Part shown: positions 21,932 through 30,689 of the stretch, one piece after another
Layout of the letters: every line of letters starts with the position of its first letter
Numbering within the stretch: position 1 is the stretch's first letter
DNA from: a virus
Length of the DNA stretch: 40,448 bases
Strand: one strand, 5' to 3'
Virus record (IMG/VR): IMGVR_UViG_3300047316_000051
Span: 1-40,448 of that record
Notes under the pieces: model-generated
The model's input: only the letters and a program-made list of their open reading frames with translations
What the model was told of the DNA's origin: nothing
The model's database searches: none
Position numbers and translations under genes: made by a program

Positions 21932-23071
21932 ATGCCTTACGTCTACAAGCGGACCTGCACCGTCGACCATACCCAGTGCGGCACGGGTAACTCCACAGAC
22001 TTTCCGGTCCTCGTGCGCGTGACGAATGCCAGCCTGGCGCTCGTCGCCAGTGGCGGTCACGTCAACAACACGACGACCTCTAATGGCCAGACGGTTCCTG
22101 CGGATCTGGCCTTCTTCGGCAATGCGGTGCTCTCCACGGCGCTCAGTTGGGAAGTAGAGTCCTACGACGGCACGACGGGGGCGCTCGTCGCATGGGTGAA
22201 GATTCCCACGCTGTCGCACACGGTCGATACGGTGTTCTATCTCGCCTACGGCGATGCCTCGGTCACGACGTTCCAAGGCGACGTGAATGGCACGTGGAAC
22301 AGCGCATTCAAAGGCGTGTGGCATATGCCGAACGGGACCACTCTCGCGGCGAAGGATTCCACGTCGAACCTGCATGATGGATCGATCAGCGCCACGGTGG
22401 CGGCCACTGGGGTCGTGGACGGCTCGGCCAGTTTCAGCGGCGGCAAGATCAGTTTCGGCGCGAGTGCGGATTGGAACTTCGCTAGTTCGTTTACGGTGTC
22501 CGTCTGGTTCAACACGTCCACCAATCAGGACGCGGTCCTGCTCGGCATCAACAACGGCGTCGGGACGTTCGCGTGGCAGTTCGATCTGATTAGCTCCCCA
22601 GGGGCGGCTTTCTCGGTCAACGGCATCGGCAGCGGGTTCTCGTTCACGGGCTTCAACGACGGCCAGTGGCATCAAGCGGTCGGGCAGTTCAACGCAGGCA
22701 CGGCACAAGTCCTCCTCTACGTCGATGCCTCGCTCCTTGCCACGTCGGGCAGCGGCACGTTTACGGGCTCGTCCTCGATTGCGCTGACGGCGGGAGCGAA
22801 TGCCGCTGGCACCTCCGCGTATACCGGCCTGCTCGATGAACTTCAGGTCGCTGCCGCGTTGCGCTCGGTGGACTGGGTGATCGCGTCCTACAAGAATCAG
22901 AAACCGGCTTCGACGTTCCTCACGCTCGGGGCCGAGGACGTCACGGCCTACACGCTCACGGCCGATTCAGGCGCGTATACTGTCACCGGCACTCGGACGC
23001 GGCTCATATGGAGCGGAGCGTCAACGGGCAACTTTCCGCAGTGCTTGAACATTGCGATCATGGGACTGTAA
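21932..23071 (+). CDS. Adhesin-like fibre protein: DUF2341 + LamG + shared tail module, 379 aa
   Basis: Residues about 3-115 read as DUF2341 (FPVLVRVTNASLALVASGGH, DLAFFG, LSWEVESYDGTTGALVAWVK, VFYLAYGDASV). About 120-325 is a laminin-G/concanavalin-like fold (GVWHMPNGTTL, DGSASFSGGKISFGASADWN, FTVSVWFNTSTNQ, NDGQWHQAVGQFNAGTAQVL, GLLDELQVAAALRS). The last 45 residues repeat the preceding gene's end (YTLTADSGAYTVTGTRTRLI, then WSGASTGNFPQCLNIAIMGL). LamG domains bind glycans, so this is a good receptor-binding candidate in the tail region. Starts directly after TAA in the same frame. Confidence 0.75.
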   Translation: MPYVYKRTCTVDHTQCGTGNSTDFPVLVRVTNASLALVASGGHVNNTTTSNGQTVPADLAFFGNAVLSTALSWEVESYDGTTGALVAWVKIPTLSHTVDTVFYLAYGDASVTTFQGDVNGTWNSAFKGVWHMPNGTTLAAKDSTSNLHDGSISATVAATGVVDGSASFSGGKISFGASADWNFASSFTVSVWFNTSTNQDAVLLGINNGVGTFAWQFDLISSPGAAFSVNGIGSGFSFTGFNDGQWHQAVGQFNAGTAQVLLYVDASLLATSGSGTFTGSSSIALTAGANAAGTSAYTGLLDELQVAAALRSVDWVIASYKNQKPASTFLTLGAEDVTAYTLTADSGAYTVTGTRTRLIWSGASTGNFPQCLNIAIMGL

Positions 23072-24196
23072 ATGGGCGCGTTCCCCGGCTTCATCGGTCC
23101 ATCCAATCGCACGACCTCGCGCTCGGTGAGTGTCGAGCGGACGATTGATTGGTATGCCGAACAAATCACCGACGGGACGCCGAAGGCCCCCTGGCACTTC
23201 AACCCGACGCCGTGCCTGACACCGTTCACGGGCCTCTATGCCGGCCCCGTGCGCGCGCTCTTCGGGCAGAACAATCGCGTCTTTGCCGTGGGCGGCGGCG
23301 TGTTTCACGAAGTCATGGCCTCGCAGGTGAGTGTCCTGAAGGGGCTCGTGGCGATTGACGGCAGCCCGGCGACCATCGCCAGTAACGGCCTCGCCGGTAA
23401 TCAGGTGATGGTCGTGTCGGGCGGATTGGGCTACATCTATGACCTCGCGGCCAACACGTTCGCGCAAATCACGTCGCCAGACTTCCCAGCGAATGTGCGA
23501 TCCGTCGTGTTCTTTGACGGCTACTTCATTGTCCTTACGGCCCTTGGTGAGTTCTTCCTGTCCGACCTCGAGGACGGCACGACGTGGAACGCCTTGGACT
23601 TCGCCGCCGAGTCTCAGTTTTCCGATACCGTCGTCGCGATGACGGCGACCAATGACAACCTGTGGCTCTACGGCACGCAGCACATCGGGCCGTGGTATGA
23701 CTCGGGCGACCCGCTGTTTCCGTTCACACCGGTTCCGGGCTCGGTCATGCAGGTCGGCACCGCGGCGCCGTTCTCCGCCTGCAACCTCTTCACGACGCCC
23801 ATCTGGCTCGGCCAGAACGCGGACGGCAACGGCATCGTCTACGCGGGAAACGGCTATCAGCCGACGCCCGTGTCGTCCTTCGCGCTGAATCAGGCGCTCT
23901 CGACCGTGACGGCCTCACAGCTCTTTCAGTCTGTCGCCTGGACGCATCAGGACTTGGGCCATTCGTTCTATGCGCTTCAAGTGCCCGGCCTGCAGACGAC
24001 GTGGTTCTGGGATCTGACGACGCGGGAATGGCACGAGCGCGCCGTGTGGAACGCGACGAAAGAAACGTATGAACGGCACTTCGGCCAGAACCACACCTAT
24101 GCGTTCGGGAAGCATCTGGTGGGGGATCGGCAGAGCGGCGTGATCTACTCGATGGACAGCACGCTCAACGAAAACCTGCTGTATGTGGTCGCCTAA
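23072..24196 (+). CDS. Tail hub protein, P22 gp10-like N-terminal part, 374 aa
   Basis: GFIGPSNRTTSRSVSVERTI, DWYAEQITDGTPKAPWHFNP, FTGLYAGPVRALFG and GGGVFHEV start a beta-propeller-like chain. It continues with FFDGYFIVLTALGEFFLSDL, WNALDFAAESQFSDTVVAMT, DNLWLYGTQHIGPWYDSGDP and TREWHERAVWNA ... FGKHLVGDRQSGVIYSMDST. This is the packaged-DNA-stabilisation (gp10) family that closes the portal channel below gp4. The family normally continues into a R-R-x-R-x-A-P-H-L plus WSDDGGHTW module (P22 gp10 is about 472 residues). Here the frame stops, and that module is found at the end of the next gene. Confidence 0.8.
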   Translation: MGAFPGFIGPSNRTTSRSVSVERTIDWYAEQITDGTPKAPWHFNPTPCLTPFTGLYAGPVRALFGQNNRVFAVGGGVFHEVMASQVSVLKGLVAIDGSPATIASNGLAGNQVMVVSGGLGYIYDLAANTFAQITSPDFPANVRSVVFFDGYFIVLTALGEFFLSDLEDGTTWNALDFAAESQFSDTVVAMTATNDNLWLYGTQHIGPWYDSGDPLFPFTPVPGSVMQVGTAAPFSACNLFTTPIWLGQNADGNGIVYAGNGYQPTPVSSFALNQALSTVTASQLFQSVAWTHQDLGHSFYALQVPGLQTTWFWDLTTREWHERAVWNATKETYERHFGQNHTYAFGKHLVGDRQSGVIYSMDSTLNENLLYVVA

Positions 24197-25935
24197 TGTC
24201 GGCCCCCACGAACATCTCCGCGCTCACGGCGACGGCGATGAGCACGAACCAAACCATCACGCAGCGCGTCGATGATGCCGGCACGACCTACACCGTCTGG
24301 TTCAAGATGCTGGCTGACGTTGATGGCGTGGTGGGCGTATGGCCGTTTGGCGACCTGACGACGTACAAGCCAACCTCGCAGGTCTTCTACAACGACGGCA
24401 CGACGCAGTTCATGGATTACAAGTCCCCGAACAGTTTCGGGTCCACGAACACGAATCTGCCGTTTCTGATCCCGGTCACGGCCGGCATCACGTATTACTT
24501 CAAGATTCCTCCGAACGCCGGCAATCCGTCTCCGGCCAACCTGACGATCTCGACCGTCTCGTTCACGTCATCCTCATTGCAAGCGGGCGACTTCATTAAC
24601 AACCGCGAGGAAGACGACAGTTTCGAGCACCCGCTGACGGTGATGGCGCAGACGGCCTACACGTCTCGCGCCTTCGTGCAACTGGCGCCACCAATACCAA
24701 GTGCGCGCGATGGCAGCGGCTTACCGCACGGCGATCAGGGAGCGATTCTAAACGACGGTCATTTCTTGTATTTGGACAACGGGTTCCTGACAGGCAAGAT
24801 TTACGACCAGTTTTTCAACGTCGTCGCGACGGTCAACTACGCCGGCACGCATAAGTTCCTTGTTGGGTCCAATCGGACGAGTGCTCATTTCTACGTCGCG
24901 CATCAGGCGTCACCTGGCGGCATCTTCACGATTGACGAACTGAGTACGGCTGGCGTGCTGACGAATCAGTGGGCTACCACGATCACGTCCATCGACGCGA
25001 TTGCGGTCAACAACGACGCGACGATCCTGTATTACGCGACGTCGTCTCTGAGTGCCACGATCAAGAGTTGGAACCTGCCAGGCGCTTCGGCGCTGCCGGA
25101 CATCGAAACCCTGACGAGTTTTTCGGTGTTCGACATCCTCTACTTGCAGGACAACACGATCCTCATCGACGCCTTGGGCACATCTGGCGGCGCTCCGCAT
25201 CAGGTCATCGCGAAGCAATACGCGACCAATGGGACGATCCTGCACACCTACGACTTCGGCACGCTCTGGCGGAACGACCTGAACCCGCCACGCATCGGCT
25301 ACGCGCTGGATTCTCCGGCTTCGTTCTGGATTCGTCTCGCCCCTAATGCGGACCAAGGCAGCGACACGTTCAAGCACGTCAAGATTAGCGATGGGTCGAT
25401 TCTTGACACCTTCAATCAGGCGAATTACCTCTTCGGCCAATACATCGGCACGGCCACGGCCACACCTCCGTCTCGGTTCGGTCAAGAAAAGGCCGGGGCG
25501 CTCTTGGTGGCTCCGCTTGGTGGTGTGTCACCATCTGCGCTGCGTCCACCGTGGCCGCTCGTGCCCCCGTTTGTGTCGGGCGTGGGCGGACTTGAAACTG
25601 TGCCGCAGCGACGGCTCCGCGTGGCGCCGCACCTCTCGGCCGAGCAGTTCAACATCTTTTACGACCAGTTCACGCTGGACTTGCAAGTCGGCAACGGCCT
25701 CCTCGTCGGCCAAGGCGTGACGCCGCAGATCATGCTGCGGATGTCGGACGATGGCGGTTATACATGGACTGACGAGATTCTGCTCGACTCCGGCGCGCAG
25801 GGCCAATATCTGACGCGCGTCACGGCGAACGGCCTCGGCCAAGCGCGCGACCGCGTGTTCGAGATCTCGACGTCTGATCCAGTGTCGTGGTCGATCATCG
25901 GCGCGTATCTGAACACGCGGAAAGGCCGCTGGTAA
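24196..25935 (+). CDS. Two-part protein: new beta domains + gp10-type C-terminal module, 579 aa
   Basis: TAATG overlap with the gp10-like gene. Residues 1-about 150 look like a beta-sandwich (QRVDDAGTTYTVWFKMLADV; TAGITYYFKIPPNAGNPSPA). About 170-455 look like propeller repeats (DGHFLYLDNGFLTGKIYDQF, AIAVNNDATILYYATSSLSA). The last ~110 residues (RRLRVAPHLSAEQFNIFYDQ, VTPQIMLRMSDDGGYTWTDE, RDRVFEISTSDPVSWSIIGA) are clearly the C-terminal module of gp10-type hub proteins, missing from the gene before. The simplest reading is a 1.35-kb insertion into an ancestral gp10 gene that supplied its own stop and start. Both products would have to assemble for a complete hub. Confidence 0.75.
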   Translation: MSAPTNISALTATAMSTNQTITQRVDDAGTTYTVWFKMLADVDGVVGVWPFGDLTTYKPTSQVFYNDGTTQFMDYKSPNSFGSTNTNLPFLIPVTAGITYYFKIPPNAGNPSPANLTISTVSFTSSSLQAGDFINNREEDDSFEHPLTVMAQTAYTSRAFVQLAPPIPSARDGSGLPHGDQGAILNDGHFLYLDNGFLTGKIYDQFFNVVATVNYAGTHKFLVGSNRTSAHFYVAHQASPGGIFTIDELSTAGVLTNQWATTITSIDAIAVNNDATILYYATSSLSATIKSWNLPGASALPDIETLTSFSVFDILYLQDNTILIDALGTSGGAPHQVIAKQYATNGTILHTYDFGTLWRNDLNPPRIGYALDSPASFWIRLAPNADQGSDTFKHVKISDGSILDTFNQANYLFGQYIGTATATPPSRFGQEKAGALLVAPLGGVSPSALRPPWPLVPPFVSGVGGLETVPQRRLRVAPHLSAEQFNIFYDQFTLDLQVGNGLLVGQGVTPQIMLRMSDDGGYTWTDEILLDSGAQGQYLTRVTANGLGQARDRVFEISTSDPVSWSIIGAYLNTRKGRW

Positions 25936-27206
25936 TGGCGCGCGGTCAAGGCGTCAACCCATTCGGGATACCGACCAACGCCCAGCCGATGGACGAGAAG
26001 GGCGGCTCGGTCACGATTCCGTGGCGGCTGTTCTTCACGCGGCTGGCGCAGTCGGTCGCGAATCTCATTCTCTCGGCGGTGCCTGGGGCGCCGAATACCT
26101 CCGTTCAATACAACAAGCTCGGATCGTTCGCCGGCAGCAGCGAATTTACGTTCAATGACACGACACAGCAGGTCGCCATCACGGCCGATACGGCTTCGTC
26201 GCAACTGGTCGTGCAGAACGCGACGGCCTCCACGGGCGTGGTCGCGGTCAATCCGAGACTGGCCAACTACGAAGACATCACGCTAGGGTCCAAGCTCAAC
26301 ACGTCCGGTGATTACATCCCGAACGACACCGACAACGGCATCGTGTTTCGTCAGGATGGCAAGGTCGGGGTCGAGCTTGAGCAAGGACTGACGCCAGGCA
26401 CGCCGATTTCCTTTGCCGCTGGGTTAGGCGTCTCGGTAAATGGGTCCTCAGATTCCGTGCCTTTGGCGGTTGAAGCCTACGAATACGGCGGCCTCGGCAC
26501 GGGCGCGGTGCCAGGCATGTCGCTCTATGCCGACCGCAACAGCAGCGGAGCTGGCGCGGCGTCTACACTCGGCCTTGAAGAACTGAACGGCACGCCGAAA
26601 TACGTCTGGTTTGACGCCACTGGAGCGCCACGCTACGGGCCAGCTCGTCCGACCGAAAGCGGCTCGGTCAGCGACACGAGTGGCAACCTGTTCGCGTCTG
26701 GCGTGAACCTCGTTCAGCGATCGACGCTCACACTCACCGACACGCAGATCAAGGCGTTGCCGACTACGCCAGTGCAGCTCGTGGCCACGCCAGGCGCGGG
26801 GTTATGGATCAAGCCGATGGCGGTGACGTATCAGACGCACATCGTAGGCGCCTACACGAATCTCAACGCCACGTATGTGGACTTTCACCAGACGCTCGAC
26901 ACGTATTACGTCAGCTACGGACCCGTGGACGATTCCACGACGACGCCAACGCTCACGAACGTGACGGCGCTCCTGACGACCGTCGCGGATCTGGTGCAGG
27001 AGATCGGACAACCCAATCTGGCCGCCGTGGGCGCGTCCGCGACGACGCAGGGTTATGTGCAGCAGGTGAGTCAAGCCGGAACCGGCCAACTCGGCAACAA
27101 GCCGCTGATGATGAACATCGACAACAATGGCTCGGGGAATCTCACAGGAGGAAATGCGTCGAACACGCTCAAGGTGAAGATTTACTACGTCGTCGAGGCG
27201 ATATGA
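25935..27206 (+). CDS. Tail fibre protein, 423 aa
   Basis: TAATG start at 25935. N-terminal anchor-like segment (VNPFGIPTNAQPMDEKGGSV, TIPWRLFFTRLAQSVANLIL), then a fibre shaft (NTSVQYNKLGSFAGSSEFTF, DTTQQVAITADTASSQLVVQ) and a beta-rich head (SLYADRNSSGAGAASTLGLE; STLTLTDTQIKALPTTPVQL; GLWIKPMAVTYQTHIVGAYT). The sequence 'N..LGSFAGSS.FTFN...Q.V.I' is usual for phage fibres. It lies directly after the hub genes, so it probably hangs from the hub. Receptor unknown. Confidence 0.7.
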   Translation: MARGQGVNPFGIPTNAQPMDEKGGSVTIPWRLFFTRLAQSVANLILSAVPGAPNTSVQYNKLGSFAGSSEFTFNDTTQQVAITADTASSQLVVQNATASTGVVAVNPRLANYEDITLGSKLNTSGDYIPNDTDNGIVFRQDGKVGVELEQGLTPGTPISFAAGLGVSVNGSSDSVPLAVEAYEYGGLGTGAVPGMSLYADRNSSGAGAASTLGLEELNGTPKYVWFDATGAPRYGPARPTESGSVSDTSGNLFASGVNLVQRSTLTLTDTQIKALPTTPVQLVATPGAGLWIKPMAVTYQTHIVGAYTNLNATYVDFHQTLDTYYVSYGPVDDSTTTPTLTNVTALLTTVADLVQEIGQPNLAAVGASATTQGYVQQVSQAGTGQLGNKPLMMNIDNNGSGNLTGGNASNTLKVKIYYVVEAI

Positions 27207-27316
27207 CGCCGCAGGAATATTGGGCGAAATGGGCGCTGGCGTTGACGGTGTTCCTCGTCGCGGAATACTGGGTGATTCGCTTCGCGGTGATTGCCGCGCT
27301 GAAGTCCGTCAAGTGA
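27203..27316 (+). CDS. 37-aa membrane micro-protein
   Basis: ATG 27203 overlaps the fibre TGA (ATGA); TGA at 27314-27316. MTPQEYWAKWALALTVFLVA and EYWVIRFAVIAALKSVK give a single long hydrophobic helix with a Lys end. Could act in lysis or ejection, by size and place only. Confidence 0.5.
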   Translation: MTPQEYWAKWALALTVFLVAEYWVIRFAVIAALKSVK

Positions 27317-27329
27317 GCGACGAAAGGCG

Positions 27330-27335
27330 TAGAAT
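27330..27335 (+). promoter_or_regulatory. Possible -10 before the ejection-protein genes
   Basis: TAGAAT lies 13 bases before the ATG at 27349, in one of the few real gaps of the late region, and there is only a weak GGTGA before that ATG. No -35 stands at the right distance. Low confidence. Confidence 0.2.
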
Positions 27336-27348
27336 ACGGTGACTTTTC

Positions 27349-28242
27349 ATGGCTAACCTCCCGGAAGCGGATTACGCCAATCTCGATAAGCTGAACGCGG
27401 CCATTGCGTCCGACCCGACGTTCCATTACCTAGCGCTTCACGCCAACAACGGCGACCAGCAGTCGATTCAGGCGCTCAAGGACCTGGCGGCGTCCAAGGG
27501 CTTCCCCGTGCCGGATAACGTCGCGTGGGACGCGGGGTCGTTTCAGAACACGGGCGGGTCCATTCCGACGTGGATGAAGGTGGCTGGCATCGGTTTGGCC
27601 GGTTTAGGGGTCGCTGGACTGGCCGCCCCGGCGTTCTTTGGTGTCGAAGGCGGCGCGGAAGCGGCCGGGGCTGGTGGGGCCGGGGCCACCGCAGCAGGAG
27701 CCGGGACCGGGGCCATCAACGCGACTATGGCCACAGGCGTTCCTGCAGCTCTGACGGGCGGCGGCGCGACGAGCCTCGGCACGGCGGGCGCAGTTGGAGC
27801 GGGCGGGGCCGCTGGTGCGGCTGGTGGGTCTGCCGGAGGCGCTGCAGGGGCAGGGAGTGGCTTCCTCAGCACGGTCGGAAAACTCGCGCCCATCATCAGC
27901 GGCGGGTTCGGCCTCGCTGGTGCGGCGCTCCAGGCCCATGCGACCTCAGATGCCGCCAAAGCGAACGCGCAGATTCAGCAGGAAGCGCTGGACTTCGAGA
28001 AGGCGCAACTGGCGCAGAAACAGGCGGCGCTGCAACCTTACGTCGACACCGGCAATCAGTCGCGCGGCCAACTGGCGTATCTACTTGGCATCGGGCCAAA
28101 CAACGGCCCGAATCCGATCAACACGAACACGCCGATGCCGGCGCAAGTCCAGATGCGTGACCCGAACGGACAGATTGAGTCGGTGCCCGCCAGTCAGGTG
28201 GCGCATTATCAGTCGCTCGGAGCGACCTTGGTGAACGCATGA
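27349..28242 (+). CDS. Internal virion (ejection) protein candidate, 297 aa
   Basis: The N-terminal helical part (YANLDKLNAAIASDPTFHYL) is followed by hydrophobic Gly/Ala-rich segments that could insert in membranes (VAGIGLAGLGVAGLAAPAFF; a 90-residue Ala/Gly/Thr run). A Gln/Ala coiled coil follows (QIQQEALDFEKAQLAQKQAA) and a polar tail ends it. This composition, and a place after the tail genes, match podovirus internal proteins ejected to build a channel (P22 gp7/gp20/gp16 type). Assigned by place and composition, not by a recognised domain. Confidence 0.6.
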   Translation: MANLPEADYANLDKLNAAIASDPTFHYLALHANNGDQQSIQALKDLAASKGFPVPDNVAWDAGSFQNTGGSIPTWMKVAGIGLAGLGVAGLAAPAFFGVEGGAEAAGAGGAGATAAGAGTGAINATMATGVPAALTGGGATSLGTAGAVGAGGAAGAAGGSAGGAAGAGSGFLSTVGKLAPIISGGFGLAGAALQAHATSDAAKANAQIQQEALDFEKAQLAQKQAALQPYVDTGNQSRGQLAYLLGIGPNNGPNPINTNTPMPAQVQMRDPNGQIESVPASQVAHYQSLGATLVNA

Positions 28243-29069
28243 GCTGGTTTGACGAGAACGCTCCAGACGACGGCTCCGGCCGCGGCGGCAATCCTCCACT
28301 TGGATTCGATTCCGGCAACGGCGGCACGCCACCGGCTCCGACGGGCGGCACCATGTCGCCACAGGGCGCCCCGAACGGCCTCGGCGGCCTTGGCTCGCCC
28401 AATGCGCCCGGCTATCAGGCCCCGCAGCAGATTGGCCCACAGCCGCCCGCTGCGGCCCCTGGCGGTGCCCCTGGTGGCGCTCCTGGTGGCGGTGCAACAG
28501 ATTGGTCGCACTACACCGGCAACCCCAACGATCCGTCGCAGATTGCCGCTTATGTGCAGTATCTCTCGACGCTGCCGGGCGCGGACCCGACACTCGCCTC
28601 AGACCCGAGTTACTGGATCGGCAAGATCACTGAAACGGGCGGTCTGACGCAGGGCAACATAGGCTACTGGAACGGCCGCAGTAAGGCCGGCGCGGGCGGC
28701 TCTGGCGGCGGCGGTGGTCAGGGCGGCTTTGGGTCGCTTGCGGCCGGTTACGGGCAGACCTTCGGCGCCCCGTCGCTCGCGGACTTCCAGAACACGCCCG
28801 GCTATCAAGCGATGATTCAGCAGGGCGAACAGGGCATCCAGCGCAGCGCCGCATCGAAAGGCTCGCTCCTCACGGGCGGCACGCTGAAGGCACTGGGCAA
28901 CTACGACGTGAACGCGGCCAACATGAACTACGGCGATGCGTTCAACCGCGCGCTGCAGACGTTCAACACGAATTACGGCGTGTATTCGAACGACCAGAAC
29001 CGCGCGCTTGGCCAATACGACACGCTCTACAACGGCGGCCTGAACGCGATTAACGCGGGCTACCAGTAA
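28239..29069 (+). CDS. Internal virion (ejection) protein candidate, 276 aa
   Basis: ATGA start overlap. The first 90 residues are Gly/Pro-rich and disordered. About residues 95-140 form a short helical unit (NDPSQIAAYVQYLSTLPGAD). The C-terminus (PSLADFQNTPGYQAMIQQGE, QGIQRSAASKGSLLTGGTLK, ALGNYDVNAANMNYGDAFNR) matches a conserved phage module of the form 'TPGY...QG...I.R.AA..G.L.SGGTLKAL..Y', usually found among DNA-ejection proteins of podoviruses and some siphoviruses. Confidence 0.7.
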   Translation: MSWFDENAPDDGSGRGGNPPLGFDSGNGGTPPAPTGGTMSPQGAPNGLGGLGSPNAPGYQAPQQIGPQPPAAAPGGAPGGAPGGGATDWSHYTGNPNDPSQIAAYVQYLSTLPGADPTLASDPSYWIGKITETGGLTQGNIGYWNGRSKAGAGGSGGGGGQGGFGSLAAGYGQTFGAPSLADFQNTPGYQAMIQQGEQGIQRSAASKGSLLTGGTLKALGNYDVNAANMNYGDAFNRALQTFNTNYGVYSNDQNRALGQYDTLYNGGLNAINAGYQ

Positions 29070-29090
29070 AGTGGGTGCCTTATAGGACTT

Positions 29091-30689
29091 TTGGACTTGA
29101 TCGCTGGCACGTATCACGACATCGGCCAGCAGAAGCTGGACGCCGGGCTGCGCTCTGGCCAGATTTGGGGCAACGCGCTCGCCTCGCTCGGCCAGATTCC
29201 GGGCCAGATTCAAGAGCAGAAGGTGCGGGATCAGCAGATCCAGACCTCGCAGCTTCAGAATCAGATCACACAGGCGCAGTTGACGGGGCTGCAGCAGGCG
29301 CAGGCGGGACAGGCGAAGGCCGAAGCCATCATGTCCGATCCGGCCGTGCTGAATCCCGACCACACGTTCAACGTCCCCGTGCTCGCACAGCGGCTCAGTG
29401 CGGCGGGCATTTCTCCCACAGTTCAGGCGAATTACCTCAAGGCCGTCGATGACATCAACACGTCATCGTCGAAAGCCTACGAAGCGAAACTGAATCACGC
29501 AGGCGACATCGCCAATGCCGCGCTGCAAGGGCACGATGCGTCGAACCCGATGAGTGCGGAAGAAGCGCAACTGGTGCTGGCGACGGCGGTGGCATCAGGG
29601 GCCGCGACGAAGGACGAGATTGCGCCGTTCACGCAGCAGTTGGCGAACGGCGCCGACCCGATGAAGCTCTTTCAGTCGGTGAAGAGTTTTGCGCCGAAGT
29701 ATGGCGGCCCCGCGAAGTTCACGGCCATCGGCCCGAACGGCGTCCTGAACGAATCGACGATGCAGGTCGTGGGCGGCGAACCGAAGTCCGCGACGGCCGC
29801 CGAGCAGGAAGTGGACGCACAGAAACTCGGCACGAAGGATGAGACGCCGACGTCGCGCTATTCTGCGGCGGCGGTGGCCGCTCGAGCGGCGGCGAAGAAG
29901 AAGGAACAAGACCCCACGGAGTTTGGAACGTTCAAGGACGCCTCGGCCAAGAAACTCACCGGCAATCCTGATGCGACGTGGTCGGATCTCACGCCCGATC
30001 AGCAGTTGGGCGCGATTACGCGGTTCAAGACGCTCTCCACCGATGCGTCAGCCGTCGCTGCGGCGAATCGGCAGGCATTGACGATTGAACAACAGAACAA
30101 GATCCAGCAGCACGCGCAGGACTTTACGGAAGCGCAAGCGGGCCGCAAAGAACTGGGCGATAAGGTCGAAACGCCCTACCGCGATGCCCAAGAGAAGGCC
30201 GACATCCTGCGGACGGTCGTGCAAGCGGCCAAGAACGGCAACATGGAAGCCGCTGGCGTCCAGAAGCTCCTCGGCACGCTCGGGGTCGTCACGACCGAAG
30301 GCGTGAAGCGCATCAACGGCACCGAACTCGAGCAGGTCGGCGGCGCCGGCTCGCTGTGGGACAACATCAAGAGCCGAGTCGGCAAGGTCACGGCTGGTCA
30401 GCCACTCGATCCAAAGCTGCAGGACGACCTGGTGAAGTTGGCCGGCCTCTTGGAGCAGTCGGCTTACAAGAAGTATTCGAGCGGCTTCGATGCGACGACG
30501 AAGCGTTACAAGCTGACGGACGAGCAGAAGATCGCACCGCCGGCTGCAGATGCATCCTCGGTTCAGACTCGCACGGCGACCGTCAATGGCCAGAAGGTCA
30601 CATTTACGAAGGGTCCGACTGGCTGGACCGCTCCTGGGATCAATGGCGTCTACGATGATGCGGGCAAGTTGATCAAGGGCGGCGGCTAA
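29091..30689 (+). CDS. Coiled-coil internal virion protein candidate, 532 aa
   Basis: No ATG is available before the coding signature; TTG at 29091 or 29097 follows AGGA (29084-29087), so a TTG start is likely. It contains a long Gln-rich coiled coil (IPGQIQEQKVRDQQIQTSQL, QNQITQAQLTGLQQAQAGQA), Ala/Lys-rich helices (RAAAKKKEQDPTEFGTF), QALTIEQQNKIQQHAQDFTE and a small beta C-terminus. Fits a large internal head protein or ejection-tunnel component. No peptidase or transglycosylase motif was seen. Confidence 0.6.
   Translation: MDLIAGTYHDIGQQKLDAGLRSGQIWGNALASLGQIPGQIQEQKVRDQQIQTSQLQNQITQAQLTGLQQAQAGQAKAEAIMSDPAVLNPDHTFNVPVLAQRLSAAGISPTVQANYLKAVDDINTSSSKAYEAKLNHAGDIANAALQGHDASNPMSAEEAQLVLATAVASGAATKDEIAPFTQQLANGADPMKLFQSVKSFAPKYGGPAKFTAIGPNGVLNESTMQVVGGEPKSATAAEQEVDAQKLGTKDETPTSRYSAAAVAARAAAKKKEQDPTEFGTFKDASAKKLTGNPDATWSDLTPDQQLGAITRFKTLSTDASAVAAANRQALTIEQQNKIQQHAQDFTEAQAGRKELGDKVETPYRDAQEKADILRTVVQAAKNGNMEAAGVQKLLGTLGVVTTEGVKRINGTELEQVGGAGSLWDNIKSRVGKVTAGQPLDPKLQDDLVKLAGLLEQSAYKKYSSGFDATTKRYKLTDEQKIAPPAADASSVQTRTATVNGQKVTFTKGPTGWTAPGINGVYDDAGKLIKGGG

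Noticed and set aside
18425-24196. Stop-codon reassignment explaining the in-frame TAA-ATG joints
   Set aside because: TAA, TAG and TGA all end many other clear genes in the window, so the code looks standard.
28599-29363. Minus-strand frame of 254 codons
   Set aside because: Antisense shadow of ejection-protein genes, composed of Arg/Leu/Val codon complements.
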